Below are positions 25,127 through 33,909 of a stretch of DNA of 48,036 nucleotides, in pieces. The stretch's first letter is position 1. The number at the start of each line of letters is the position of its first letter. This DNA comes from an uncultured Acetatifactor sp. (lineage in GTDB: Bacteria; Bacillota; Clostridia; Lachnospirales; Lachnospiraceae), in contig CAJUTJ010000154.1 of NCBI GenBank assembly GCA_910589655.1, forward strand, positions 1-48,036. The letters are read 5' to 3'. The notes under the pieces were generated by a model, which saw only the letters and a list, made by a program, of their open reading frames with translations, was not told the DNA's origin and made no database searches. The position numbers were made by a program, and so were the translations under genes.

Positions 25127-27082
25127 CTATGCTGCCTCCACATCAAATAACCTCATAAAAATTTCTACGGAAAGGAAATTTTGAATTACGGTATGTGCGG
25201 GACATTTCTTAAATAACGTTTTGATTTCCTTTAAGTTAAAATATTTGCCGCTCCTCGCATTTTGTATTAAATCATCCATATATGCTTCCGGGATCTTCTC
25301 CGCCCACCGTTCTACGGGTGACGAGAATCCCACCTTATCCTTACGCCAGGTAATTTCATCCGGCATTTTTCCGTCCATAATCTGGCGCAGAATGCTTTTC
25401 GTATATCCGTTATGGATTTTTTTGCCGGACGGAATTCTGCATGCCTGTTCCACATATTCATAGTCGATAAAGGGAACCCTGCTCTCTATGGAATGCTTCA
25501 TATATAACCGGTCGTCGAACCGCAGGATATGCGTCAGCTGTGTGTTGTGCAATTCCGTATACAGCATCTTGTCCAGTGTTTTCGGAAAGAGTAATTGATT
25601 GATCTGTTTTGCGGAAAGGTTCTTTTTTACAACGGGCGTATAATATTTTGCCGCCATACTGCTCTTTCTTCCGTTCCTTACCATAGGGAAACAGAAATAG
25701 GCAAAGTGCATACACAGCTCCCGGAAAGTCAGCCTTGAGTTCTTGACCGCCAGCTTGTATTCCTTGAGGAACCTGCCGAACTTCAGCTTCTTCAACAGTT
25801 CTTTAAAGTAGAACGCATAATACCTCTCATAGCCGAACATGGTCTCGTCCGACCCCTGACCGTTTAATATAACCCTTATTTTCTTCTCTTCCACAGCCCT
25901 CAGCACTTCATCCACACCGAAGAAGCTAAAGTATGTGATGCCCTCTAAATGCCATACCAACTCTTCGAAATGTTTTTCCACGGAACCCGACGGACGGGGA
26001 TAAACCAAATTTTCCGAGCATCCGTTGTACCGGTTCACCAGTTTTGCATATTTCGTTTCGTCATGCTCGCCCGCATTCTCATAACAAGCGGTAAAGGTCT
26101 GGAAATCCGCGGCATTTTCCCCTCTCTCCTTTAATTGCCCGCATGCCTTCGTGACAAGAATGGAACTGTCCAACCCGCCGGACAGCAGCGCCCCTAACGG
26201 CGCGTCGCTTCTCAGACGGTATTTGATGCTGCGGTCTATTTCCTTTTCAATCATAGCCGGTTCCCATTCCGTATCCTGCTCTTCCGTCATGACTACATCC
26301 CAATATCGGTAAACATTTACATCGGTAATCTTCTGCTCCTGTACATTTATTCGGGCGGAGAGATTATAGCCCGGAAGCAGCGCCATAATCCCATTAATCA
26401 GGGTCCGGTCGTTATAGTCCGTCAGGTTATATATCAGATTGGCCGCCAGCACTTCTTCGTTTATGACTCTGGGCACATCTGCGCATTGGACGATTTCCTT
26501 GATTTCCGAGCCGAATATAAATTTGTCTTCCGTCAGGAAATAGTGAAAAGGTTTTGCTCCCAAACGGTCTCTGGAGCAGAAGAGCTTGTGATTCCTGCCG
26601 TCCCAAATGGCAAAAGACCACATCCCGTTAAAGTGAGTAACACATTGCTCTCCCCACTCCAGATAGGAAGCCACAACCACCTCCGTATCCGCCCCGGTGT
26701 GGAAATCATATCCCCTCTCCTTCAGCTCCGAGCGAATCTCCGGAAAGTTATAGACTTCCCCGTTATAGGTAAGCCAGATTTTCCCTGTCTTGTCGGACAG
26801 CGGCTGATGGCCTGCCTCGGACAGGTCAAAGATGCTCAGGCGGCGGTGGCCGAACCCTATTACATATTCATCCTGAAGATCCTCTATCATGGGAAAAAGA
26901 TTCTTCCCCTTTATCGCAGCACAGGTATCGTTTCCTATGGCTCCCTGTGTGCGCAGGTTCCTGTCCAGCAAGATATATCCCTCATCATCAGGACCTCTGT
27001 GTGATATCACTTTTGTCATACTTTCCAGCTCGCCCGTCCGAATACCTTTTTTTAAATCCACAATGCCCGCAATACCGCACAT
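25127..27082 (-). CDS. asnB: asparagine synthase-type amidotransferase
   Basis: 651 aa. Begins 'MCGIAGIVDL', giving Cys2 as glutaminase nucleophile; 'GEVYNFPEIRSELKERG' and 'HRGPDDEG' complete the class II GATase domain (1-200). 'LLSGGLDSSILV' near 295 is the PP-loop ATP-pyrophosphatase motif of the synthetase domain. In polysaccharide loci such enzymes amidate carboxyl groups of uronic acids rather than making asparagine; the presence of two UDP-sugar dehydrogenases gives a substrate. The stop codon of the GT4 upstream is one base from this ATG. Confidence 0.85.
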   Translation of the reverse strand: MCGIAGIVDLKKGIRTGELESMTKVISHRGPDDEGYILLDRNLRTQGAIGNDTCAAIKGKNLFPMIEDLQDEYVIGFGHRRLSIFDLSEAGHQPLSDKTGKIWLTYNGEVYNFPEIRSELKERGYDFHTGADTEVVVASYLEWGEQCVTHFNGMWSFAIWDGRNHKLFCSRDRLGAKPFHYFLTEDKFIFGSEIKEIVQCADVPRVINEEVLAANLIYNLTDYNDRTLINGIMALLPGYNLSARINVQEQKITDVNVYRYWDVVMTEEQDTEWEPAMIEKEIDRSIKYRLRSDAPLGALLSGGLDSSILVTKACGQLKERGENAADFQTFTACYENAGEHDETKYAKLVNRYNGCSENLVYPRPSGSVEKHFEELVWHLEGITYFSFFGVDEVLRAVEEKKIRVILNGQGSDETMFGYERYYAFYFKELLKKLKFGRFLKEYKLAVKNSRLTFRELCMHFAYFCFPMVRNGRKSSMAAKYYTPVVKKNLSAKQINQLLFPKTLDKMLYTELHNTQLTHILRFDDRLYMKHSIESRVPFIDYEYVEQACRIPSGKKIHNGYTKSILRQIMDGKMPDEITWRKDKVGFSSPVERWAEKIPEAYMDDLIQNARSGKYFNLKEIKTLFKKCPAHTVIQNFLSVEIFMRLFDVEAA

Positions 27083-27083
27083 A

Positions 27084-28235
27084 CTACCTTTCTCCCATTC
27101 TATACATCTCTTCCGCCTGCCTCTTATAGTCGAAAAGCCTCAGCGCATCCGCAAATGCAATTCCTCTTTTCTTTTCCAGCTCCTCCGGATGCTCTGCCAG
27201 ATCTTTGATGCCTTTCTCGATATCTTCCACATCCCTCACATAATATCCGCCGTTCTCGCTGAATATTTTCACATAGGAGCTATGGGGGAAAACCATATAC
27301 GTACATCTGTTACAAAGTGCATTGTGTATCGTATTAGATTTACTTCCCAACTGCAGATAGACATCCGATGCGCACAAAAAGCTTCGCAGCTTTTCCGCAT
27401 CCAGCCACCCCAGATAAATAATGTGGTCTTTCCCCAGATAAGGCGTTACCTCTCTTTCCAAATCCTCATCCTCAAACCGGCCGGCCAAAAACAGATACAT
27501 ATTTTCACTCCGGGATCTTTTAAACGCCTCCAGCATTTCCGGAACCCGTTTCCTCCTTTGGAGCTTCCCTGTATGGATAAAGACAATGTTGTCATCCTTC
27601 AACTGATATTGACTGCGCACTTCCTTCCGCATGGCATCATACCGGCTGTCGGATACAATCTCCCCTCCCAGCGGCTTACACACTACCTTTTCACTGATTC
27701 CGTACATCTCTCTGACAAAATCGATACATTCCCATGCCACCCCCCAGATTTGGTCAATATAGGGGTATGCCTTTCTCAGGCAATAACGGTAGAAGATTCT
27801 GTGTAAAATATTTTTGGAGATAAAGTTCCTTGCGGAATTCCCATATTCCTCATGGCTGTCGGCGATAAATGTAATCTGCGGGTTGGCTTTTTTATATTTT
27901 GCAGCCGTAATAATGTCATAGGCCGCCAGTCCGTGGAACATGATGATATCCGGTTGGAATGTTTCCATTTCCTGATACAGCCCCTGATATGCCCGGATCT
28001 TCTCCATAACCTTTTTGGGGAACCATTTTTTGTATGGCAAACGCTTCACCGGTATGCCGTCCTCATTAAGGTGTTCGCCCGCGTCGAAAAAAGAATCTTC
28101 ATCCATCAATGTCTCTGTAGACGCAATAATCCTGACATCATGCCCGTCCCTCTTATTTTGTCTGGGCAGTTCATTCTCCTGATAACTAAAGTTATCTATA
28201 TAGAAACACGATAGACACAAATGCATAATTTTCAT
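27084..28235 (-). CDS. family 4 glycosyltransferase
   Basis: 383 aa GT-B protein. N-lobe 'MHLCLSCFYIDNFSYQENELP' (start near 4), 'DSHEEYGNSARNFISK', C-lobe 'FIHTGKLQRRKRVPEMLEAF' and 'HIIYLGW'. An unusual feature is the loss of a clear E-x7-E motif: the donor region reads 'CASDVYLQLGSKSNTIHNALCNR'. Sugar specificity unknown. The 118-nt gap upstream holds no clear terminator; it contains a second copy of 'GTTATGAAAATT' (start region of this gene), forming a short frame MKIRSV-stop. Confidence 0.75.
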   Translation of the reverse strand: MKIMHLCLSCFYIDNFSYQENELPRQNKRDGHDVRIIASTETLMDEDSFFDAGEHLNEDGIPVKRLPYKKWFPKKVMEKIRAYQGLYQEMETFQPDIIMFHGLAAYDIITAAKYKKANPQITFIADSHEEYGNSARNFISKNILHRIFYRYCLRKAYPYIDQIWGVAWECIDFVREMYGISEKVVCKPLGGEIVSDSRYDAMRKEVRSQYQLKDDNIVFIHTGKLQRRKRVPEMLEAFKRSRSENMYLFLAGRFEDEDLEREVTPYLGKDHIIYLGWLDAEKLRSFLCASDVYLQLGSKSNTIHNALCNRCTYMVFPHSSYVKIFSENGGYYVRDVEDIEKGIKDLAEHPEELEKKRGIAFADALRLFDYKRQAEEMYRMGER

Positions 28236-28353
28236 AACCGAACAATCCTCTTCCTTTCAAACACTGCGAATTTTCATAACAGTTCAGGCAGCCTCTCCCG
28301 CGAAGCCAAACTCCCGTCCCTACGGCCTTATCCACAGGACGTCCGCCCCATGT

Positions 28354-29554
28354 CTACTCAGCAAGAGGCAGAGTCCCATCCATGGTTCCGCAGTATACAC
28401 CGTACATGCAGCCTGCGATCTGCCTGTAACCGGCCTCCTCCGGGTGCACGCTCTCCACCACCGTGTCGCATAGTCCGGAGCTTTCGGGATTCACGGGGAC
28501 GGCTGATGTCTTATAATTATTTTCACTGTCATGCATGATTGCCGCCGGAATAAAATATACGGATCGGTAATCTCCCAATTCCTCCTCCAGCTCCAACATT
28601 AAATTCATAATCTTTCTGTCCTCTTCCAATTTCCATGTGCCCTGAAGAACAATATACCCATAGATATCCTGCTGATAGCCGATTCCGTCTTGGCCGGATA
28701 AGTACGGCGTATTTACTATATATATGGGAATCTCCGGATCGTCCTGCCTGACGGAATCCACGATGGTCTTGATGGCTTTGGCATTGTCCGCAGGATCCAG
28801 CTTCATACCGTTGACCCCCAGCCAAAGCTGTACCACATCCGGATCTATGTTATAAGTATCTTTATAATATTGATAATCAAACCTTCCCTCCTCCGGGTTC
28901 CAGAACGGATGAACCGTCTCCCCGTCCCGCTCATATCCTATCTCCGACAGATAACTCCCGGCGGCAAATCCGGGTCTCCCCTCATGCATACATTCCTCAT
29001 ATCCCCGTGTCCCCACAAAAGATATTTTGCCCGAGGATAATTCCCGCACCCTCTCGTACCAGATGCCGGTGCTGGAGAGGCTGTCTCCGATATTCAAGAT
29101 CCGGATTCCTTCCGGGATATTATCCGCCACAATGTGCAGATTCACCGTCCGGTTATATACCGTCTCCATATTGTTGTCATACACATTTAATTCCAGCTCC
29201 CATACTCCGATATTCTCCTCCAGTGCGGTGAGCGAGTATTTCCGGGCCAGATTCTGCCCCAGCTCACAGTTCCATGAAACATGGTAATTATCCATATTCC
29301 CGGCCCAGATTACTTCATTATTGTATAATTCCATGCTCTGCCCCGCCGCCACATACAAATCGGAGGGAAGGTAGACCAATATTTCATCCCTTCGGCCTTC
29401 CTGAAGCCCAGCCATCTCCCTTTTCAAACTATAATTACTGAATACCAGATAGATTAGGATGGAAAGAAATACCCCCCCCCATTCCGATAAAAGCACACAT
29501 CTTGACTATATTACGTTTTTCCGCCTGTTTTATTTCATTATCAACCCTCGGCAT
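28354..29554 (-). CDS. membrane-anchored SGNH/GDSL hydrolase, frame OFF at a G9 tract
   Basis: Start ATG at 29554 with GAGG six bases upstream (MPRVDNEIK...). Helix near 17-40, then an extracytoplasmic beta-sandwich (about 55-150), then an SGNH domain starting 'ILNIGDSLSSTG' (block I, GDS nucleophile) with 'WLGVNG' (block III-like) and 'SVHPEEAGY' (block V, Asp/His equivalent). As sequenced the frame breaks at nine G (29472-29480): the product is 39 aa. With eight G it reads ...CAFIGMGGVFLSILIYLV... to a 399-aa protein. SGNH proteins of this type de-O-acetylate or O-acetylate cell-surface glycans. An ATG at 29593, in frame, is a weaker start. Confidence 0.8.
29472..29480 (-). repeat. G9 homopolymer breaking the SGNH hydrolase gene
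   Basis: C9 on the plus strand; coding ATG GGG GGG GGT ATT. Eight G would give ATG GGG GGG GTA TTT and an open frame. The tract is in the single N-terminal membrane helix. Confidence 0.9.
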
Positions 29555-29583
29555 AATCCACCTCAAAACAGCTTTATTCACAC

Positions 29584-29630
29584 TTTCAAACATGCCGACG
29601 CAGTCGGCACAAACAATTTATGAATTGTTG
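29584..29630 (-). other. intercistronic hairpin element, family B (double stem)
   Basis: Minus strand: AACAATT-CATA-AATTGTT stem (29612-29629, overlapping the stop of the polymerase/ligase gene), then TGTGCCGAC-TGC-GTCGGCA (29593-29609), then ATGTTTGAAAGTG. Same order and flanks as the elements at 31121-31155 and 16131-16170. No U-tract. Confidence 0.6.
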
Positions 29631-31046
29631 CATTTGGGAGCTGCCAGATACGTCATGACGTACCCCAGCCACAGATAGAAATCACTGCTGCTCCATATAC
29701 TTCCGCTTACCATCAAATTAATAAAACATACCGTACTCATACACATGAAAATCGCATATGTGAAATTCTCCTTTATCCTGAAAAGCATTTTTAATGCCAG
29801 AAAAGCAATCCCGGCAATGACAGCTATGCCAAGCACCCCAAGCTCACATAACAATTCCAGCAAAATATTATGGGGCGTATTATTGTATTTGCTGTAATAT
29901 CCCACCGGCCCTAATCCGGTCAGCCAGTTCTCCCTAAATTCCGCCAGAGCAAGCCGGTACAATTCCCCCCGGTCCGTGACGATTTCCTTTTGTGCCGCAT
30001 TCATTAACCCCTTATCATCCCTCGGCGCTTTCGGCCCGGAAGCTGCCGGAGCGCCGCCCGCTGCACTGCCGCCCGCCGTACCGCTGCCTTTCGGCCCGGA
30101 GGAAGGAGACGCTTCCTCATCCTGTACAAAATGATTGGATGTAACCAGCTTTCCGTCCGCCAGCCCGTCCGTGACAATATCCATTCTTCCTATGGCATAG
30201 AATCCCGGCGGAGTATAGATAAATACCCCCCCCCAAGTAGATTCCCACATAGACGGCAAGCATTCCCGCCAATTGCCATACCTTCTTTTTATGGATGACA
30301 TAGACAGCCATACTAATCAGCAGGAAAAACGGAACCGCTATAATGGCACCCCTCGTCCCGCTTGCAAAAATGTCAAACATATACACCAGCATAAGAACGA
30401 TCCTGACGAGCTTCGCCGTTTTCGCAGTCAGCGTTTTGCTTCCGATATAGAATTCATCCTGATTGACAAAACGCAGTATGGTGCAGCACAAAAAGGGAAG
30501 CAGCGCCCATCCTACCATGAAGTAATTCATGATACCCAGATAGTTATAATTCATAAATGGATTGGTATTAGTCACCGCCATTAGGAAATATCCGCAGGCC
30601 GCCGGAAATACGACGATATTAAGCCTCTCTATCCCCTCAAAAAATTTCAATTCCCTTCCGGTGGAGGCAATATTCCCCCCTATGATCAATGCCGGGATGC
30701 AAAATACTACATAATCTCCCACGATTTTCAGCACATCTCCACGGCCCCCCGATTTTGCAAATCCCACCACCAAAAGAGCCAGAACTGCCGCTGCAGTGAC
30801 TGCTATATTTCGGATCCGCACCTTCCCGGCCTTCCGGTAATAAAGGCACATCAGAACCGCCAGACAGAAATATGCCCCATATACTGAGAAAGACAAACCC
30901 TTCTGGACAATATTGTCCTCATACATTAATCCCATGGAAAACAATGCATACTTCACAACCGCAATCAATATGGGCGGCATTGCCAGCAGCCACACTTCAT
31001 ATTTTTCAAATATCTGCATTAACCGCCTGCCAAAATCGTTTTTCAT
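29618..31046 (-). CDS. O-antigen polymerase/ligase (Wzy/WaaL-type), frame OFF at a G9 tract
   Basis: Start ATG at 31046 with GGAGGG. About ten helices before the break and two or three after it. The long outer loop holds 'TGLGPVGYYSKYNNTPHNILLELLCELG' features, i.e. the H-N-x-L-L-E signature of the Wzy_C ligase/polymerase superfamily. As sequenced, nine G (30226-30234) shift the frame after 'VGIYLGG' and the product ends at 30117. With eight G it reads ...IYLGGVFIYTPPGFYAIG... and gives 475 aa. A Ser/Gly/Ala/Pro-rich insert in the loop (30028-30115) is odd for the family and carries a 13-bp direct repeat. A different, intact Wzy-like protein is encoded upstream, so this one may ligate, or make an alternative linkage. 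Confidence 0.8.
30028..30100 (-). repeat. 13-bp direct repeat 60 bp apart in a low-complexity linker
   Basis: CTTTCGGCCCGGA occurs at 30028-30040 and 30088-30100 (plus strand). The 60-bp period equals 20 codons, so recombination between copies would delete 20 residues of the Gly/Ala/Ser linker in frame. Confidence 0.8.
30226..30234 (-). repeat. G9 homopolymer breaking the polymerase/ligase gene
   Basis: C9 on the plus strand; coding TAC TTG GGG GGG GGT ATT. Eight G gives TTG GGG GGG GTA TTT and joins both open frames. It lies in a membrane helix. Confidence 0.9.
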
Positions 31047-31155
31047 TGATATCCCTCCGTGTGCTTCATCGCACATACCAATCAATATTTTCCGTTATAT
31101 GAAAGTTTACTTTTACATATTCAGACATGCCGACACTGTTGGCACAAACAATCAA
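31047..31155 (-). other. intercistronic elements, family B stem followed by family C segment
   Basis: Minus strand: acetyltransferase stop, TTGTTTGTG, stem GCCAAC-AGT-GTCGGC (31129-31143, one G-U), ATGTCTGAATATG opening a 20-codon frame, then GATTGGTATGTGCGATGAAG with a TGTGC/GCACA stem, GGAGGG and the ATG of the polymerase/ligase. The last part matches the element at 17029-17075. Confidence 0.55.
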
Positions 31156-31772
31156 ACTTCATTTCTTACCTTCTCTAAAAAGTCCAGAAACGCCTCCGGT
31201 TCTTTGATATGCACGGCGGCTTTCTCCAAAAGGCTTTCCTCCAGCTCCCACCATTTGGACGCCAGCAGCCTTTGGATTAATTCATCGCCGAAGCGCTTCC
31301 GTATGCATTTGGCAGGATTGCCCGCCCATATCTCATACGGCGGTACATCCTTTGTCACCACACTGCCCATGCCGATGACCGCCCCGGTGCCTATTTTTAC
31401 CCCTTGCTTTATCAAGACATAGTTGCCGATCCATACATCATGGCCTATCTCGGTTCTCTTTACCTCTTCCTTCTTGAACTCGCTGAATTTCTTTTTAACG
31501 CTGTCACGTCCATGATAGAAGACCGGAGACGTGGATACCCACTGCATAGGATGGAAGGAGCCCCCGATGATCACTTTATCCGCAATGGAGCAAAAGCTCC
31601 CGATATGGCAGTTGGTTATCTCGCAGTCATATCCGCAGAAAGAGTGCTTGTCCATTTGCACCCCCACAACATTGGAACCTGCTTCCACCTTTGAGGTCTT
31701 ATCAATCGTGCTGTCCTTCAGGGAACGCCCGCGTATTTTTTTAAACAGCTTTGCCCAGATATATTGAATCAT
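31152..31772 (-). CDS. CatB-like left-handed beta-helix O-acetyltransferase
   Basis: 206 aa from the ATG at 31772 behind GGGAGAAGCGGG; the frame extends to a GTG at 31799. Hexapeptide repeats from about 40 to 165 ('HIGSFCSIADKVIIGG', 'EIGHDVWIGNYVLIKQGVKIGTGAVIGMGSVVTKDVPPY' features), with the conserved His in 'HDVWIG' region and the family insert 'FHPMQWVSTSPVFYHGRDS'. Such enzymes acetylate free hydroxyls of sugars in the cytoplasm before export. It follows the chain-length gene and precedes the switchable polymerase/ligase. Confidence 0.85.
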   Translation of the reverse strand: MIQYIWAKLFKKIRGRSLKDSTIDKTSKVEAGSNVVGVQMDKHSFCGYDCEITNCHIGSFCSIADKVIIGGSFHPMQWVSTSPVFYHGRDSVKKKFSEFKKEEVKRTEIGHDVWIGNYVLIKQGVKIGTGAVIGMGSVVTKDVPPYEIWAGNPAKCIRKRFGDELIQRLLASKWWELEESLLEKAAVHIKEPEAFLDFLEKVRNEV

Positions 31773-31791
31773 TTGCCCGCTTCTCCCGCTA

Positions 31792-32448
31792 TTACACACT
31801 TTTCATGAGTTGCTTTGCTTTTTTTCTGTAATCCCATAACATAACGCAGAACATGGACACAACACACCCCAGCACTGCCGCCGTTCCCATAGTCCTTACC
31901 GGACCAGACTGTCCGGAGGGTTCTTCATACAAAGTCTCGTATATGTTTTCATTCTCCAGACTATATTGCAGAAGCAGATCCTCCTCCAACGAAATCTCCA
32001 ATCCCCGGCCGTTCAGGTCTTTTGCCACATCCTGAAGAATGACCTTCAGCTTTTCATAGTCGCCTTCTGTGATATTGGCCAAGTCAACCCTTATCATGTC
32101 CTCCGACACAACGCCCAAAGCAAATTGTTTGGAGACCTTCTCGTAGTCGAAAGAATATTTGGGGGTAAAATCATTCATAAACTTGTGATTCAATATACAA
32201 TCCGTATAAATCCTCAACTCTTCCGATGTACCATCCTTTACCTGATAAAAGAGGCTGCCGGAAAACCCTTCTTCAATTTCTTCATCAGCATCGCCTTCCA
32301 ACGCCGACCGGTAATCTTCCTGCGCATTGGAAAACGAGCTTCTCGATATGGGATAACTGATTCCTGCAAATATTACGATCCCCAAAATCACAATGTACCA
32401 TTTCCTGCATATTTCCTTTACAATATCCGCAACGCTGTATTCAACCAT
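31792..32448 (-). CDS. Wzz/YveK-like chain-length regulator
   Basis: 218 aa, one helix at about 16-36 and another at about 187-205, with a soluble, mostly helical outer domain between, the layout of polysaccharide co-polymerase 'Wzz' domains (CapA/YveK/Wzz). No kinase domain and no tyrosine-rich tail. It overlaps the Wzy-like gene upstream by 8 nt, in line with a polymerase/chain-length pair. The start of the N-terminal segment 'DIVKEICRKWYIVILGIVIFAG' fits the family. The assignment rests on topology more than on motifs. Confidence 0.65.
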   Translation of the reverse strand: MVEYSVADIVKEICRKWYIVILGIVIFAGISYPISRSSFSNAQEDYRSALEGDADEEIEEGFSGSLFYQVKDGTSEELRIYTDCILNHKFMNDFTPKYSFDYEKVSKQFALGVVSEDMIRVDLANITEGDYEKLKVILQDVAKDLNGRGLEISLEEDLLLQYSLENENIYETLYEEPSGQSGPVRTMGTAAVLGCVVSMFCVMLWDYRKKAKQLMKSV

Positions 32449-33802
32449 AATCTCTTTCCTTCCGTGAATAAATCATACATATCAGAATAATCAGCCATAT
32501 TCCTCCGGTGATGCAGGCTGTCAGCAAGGAACCGTCATTCATGACAATGGCTATGTATCCGACAAATCCCAGCAATATGGTATCCGGCATATATCTGCCG
32601 TAGGAATTGATAAACGAAATAATGATTACCAAAAGAATCCCCATCAGCATCATTCCGCAAAAGCCCATCTGTGCATATGCCTCTCCCAGATATCCCGTAT
32701 TAAAATCTGCCAACATGGTTCCTCCTCTATGCCAGCCGTCAATGGTATATCCCAGAGAATATTTGTATAGATTTGTCTCCCCCAAACATTTTCCGATCAG
32801 CCCGTTTGAAAACCATACCTTGGGATGCTCGGAAAAGAAATTGTAATACCGGAATTTATACAAAGCCGGTATAAACAGAGTCCTGTCCCCCAAAAGGGCA
32901 TTTATTTTCAAATTTATGGAGTGTGTGCCGTAACTTTCCATTTTATAGGAGACAAGCCCAATAAACACCAGAAGATTCAACCCGAATGCTATCGCCTTCA
33001 CAGGGATTTTCAATTTCCATATGATAAAGACTCCCGTAAATACCACCATCTCCAATATCAGAAACTTATAGCCCAGTATCATAAACAGGAACACCTGCAT
33101 CCCCAACGCCAGAACAGCACCCACATATTTCTTTTCACTTAAGCACTTTATATATAAAAACGGGATGACAATACGTGTTACCCATGCCTCGATATATCCG
33201 AACCCTCTCGGGAACTCCAGTTTTTCACGCATTTTGTATATATATTCGAAGTCAAATGCCCGAAGCCCCTCAAAGCTGTTCCACAGAATGATTATTGCAA
33301 CACAGGCGACGGCCGTTATGGCTAATGCCACCGTAAAATACTGCCTTATGTCCGCCTTGGTCTTTAATTTTACGGGTGTAATATTTTTCAGCCTTTGTAC
33401 TAAAATATTTTCCACAATGATCACGGCAAACACATACCCCATATATACACTGCTTGTCTGGTCACTGTCGAACACATACAGCGTAAGCATTGGCATTACC
33501 GTGAGATACCACTGTATCTGAAAGAAAAATCCAAGCTTTGAATTTTCTTCCTTGGGCATTCCCGCATATCCCGCCACAAGCAATACCCATGACAACACAT
33601 ACCGGACAAAATCAGGATTGCATCCCAGACCGCTGGAATACCATACCGGATGCATAACATTCAGATAATATAGATCCAACAGGCATTTATACAATATACA
33701 GGCACACCACATTACAAATGTGTTCTTCCCTTCCAAATACGCAACTGTCCTGTTCCAAACCGCTCCGACTTTATCCAATTGTTTCTTCAAATTACATTCC
33801 AC
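32441..33802 (-). CDS. Wzy-like repeat-unit polymerase
   Basis: 453 aa with about 12 predicted membrane helices and a large outer loop near 285-370 ('GDRTLFIPALYKFRYYNFFSEHP', 'GWHRGGTMLADFNTGYLGEAYAQMG' features). The latter resembles the 'A..N.....A.......G' region of Wzy proteins of capsule loci. Polymerases share little sequence, so the call rests on topology plus its place just before the Wzz-like gene. Start is probably GTG at 33802; ribosome site is weak. 107 nt upstream contain a hairpin. Confidence 0.7.
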   Translation of the reverse strand: MECNLKKQLDKVGAVWNRTVAYLEGKNTFVMWCACILYKCLLDLYYLNVMHPVWYSSGLGCNPDFVRYVLSWVLLVAGYAGMPKEENSKLGFFFQIQWYLTVMPMLTLYVFDSDQTSSVYMGYVFAVIIVENILVQRLKNITPVKLKTKADIRQYFTVALAITAVACVAIIILWNSFEGLRAFDFEYIYKMREKLEFPRGFGYIEAWVTRIVIPFLYIKCLSEKKYVGAVLALGMQVFLFMILGYKFLILEMVVFTGVFIIWKLKIPVKAIAFGLNLLVFIGLVSYKMESYGTHSINLKINALLGDRTLFIPALYKFRYYNFFSEHPKVWFSNGLIGKCLGETNLYKYSLGYTIDGWHRGGTMLADFNTGYLGEAYAQMGFCGMMLMGILLVIIISFINSYGRYMPDTILLGFVGYIAIVMNDGSLLTACITGGIWLIILICMIYSRKERDYG

Positions 33803-33867
33803 ATCATCACCAACCTTTAAATGTTACTATAAAAGTCCCAGATCCTGCCTGCGGAAACCGCGAGACG

Positions 33868-33889
33868 TTTCGTGCTCCCTTGCACGAAA
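33868..33889 (-). other. intercistronic hairpin between hisF-like and wzy-like genes
   Basis: Perfect 8-bp stem TTTCGTGC/GCACGAAA with a 6-nt loop in the 107-nt gap. No U-tract after it on the coding strand, so read-through to the polymerase gene is expected. Confidence 0.5.
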
Positions 33890-33909
33890 TCCCGAGACAG
33901 CCTTATTTC

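Noticed and set aside
15328..30234. Homopolymer runs as pure sequencing or assembly error
   Set aside because: Not fully excluded. But runs this long are rare by chance, cluster in tailoring genes, share the same codon context and include in-frame copies, which errors would not explain.
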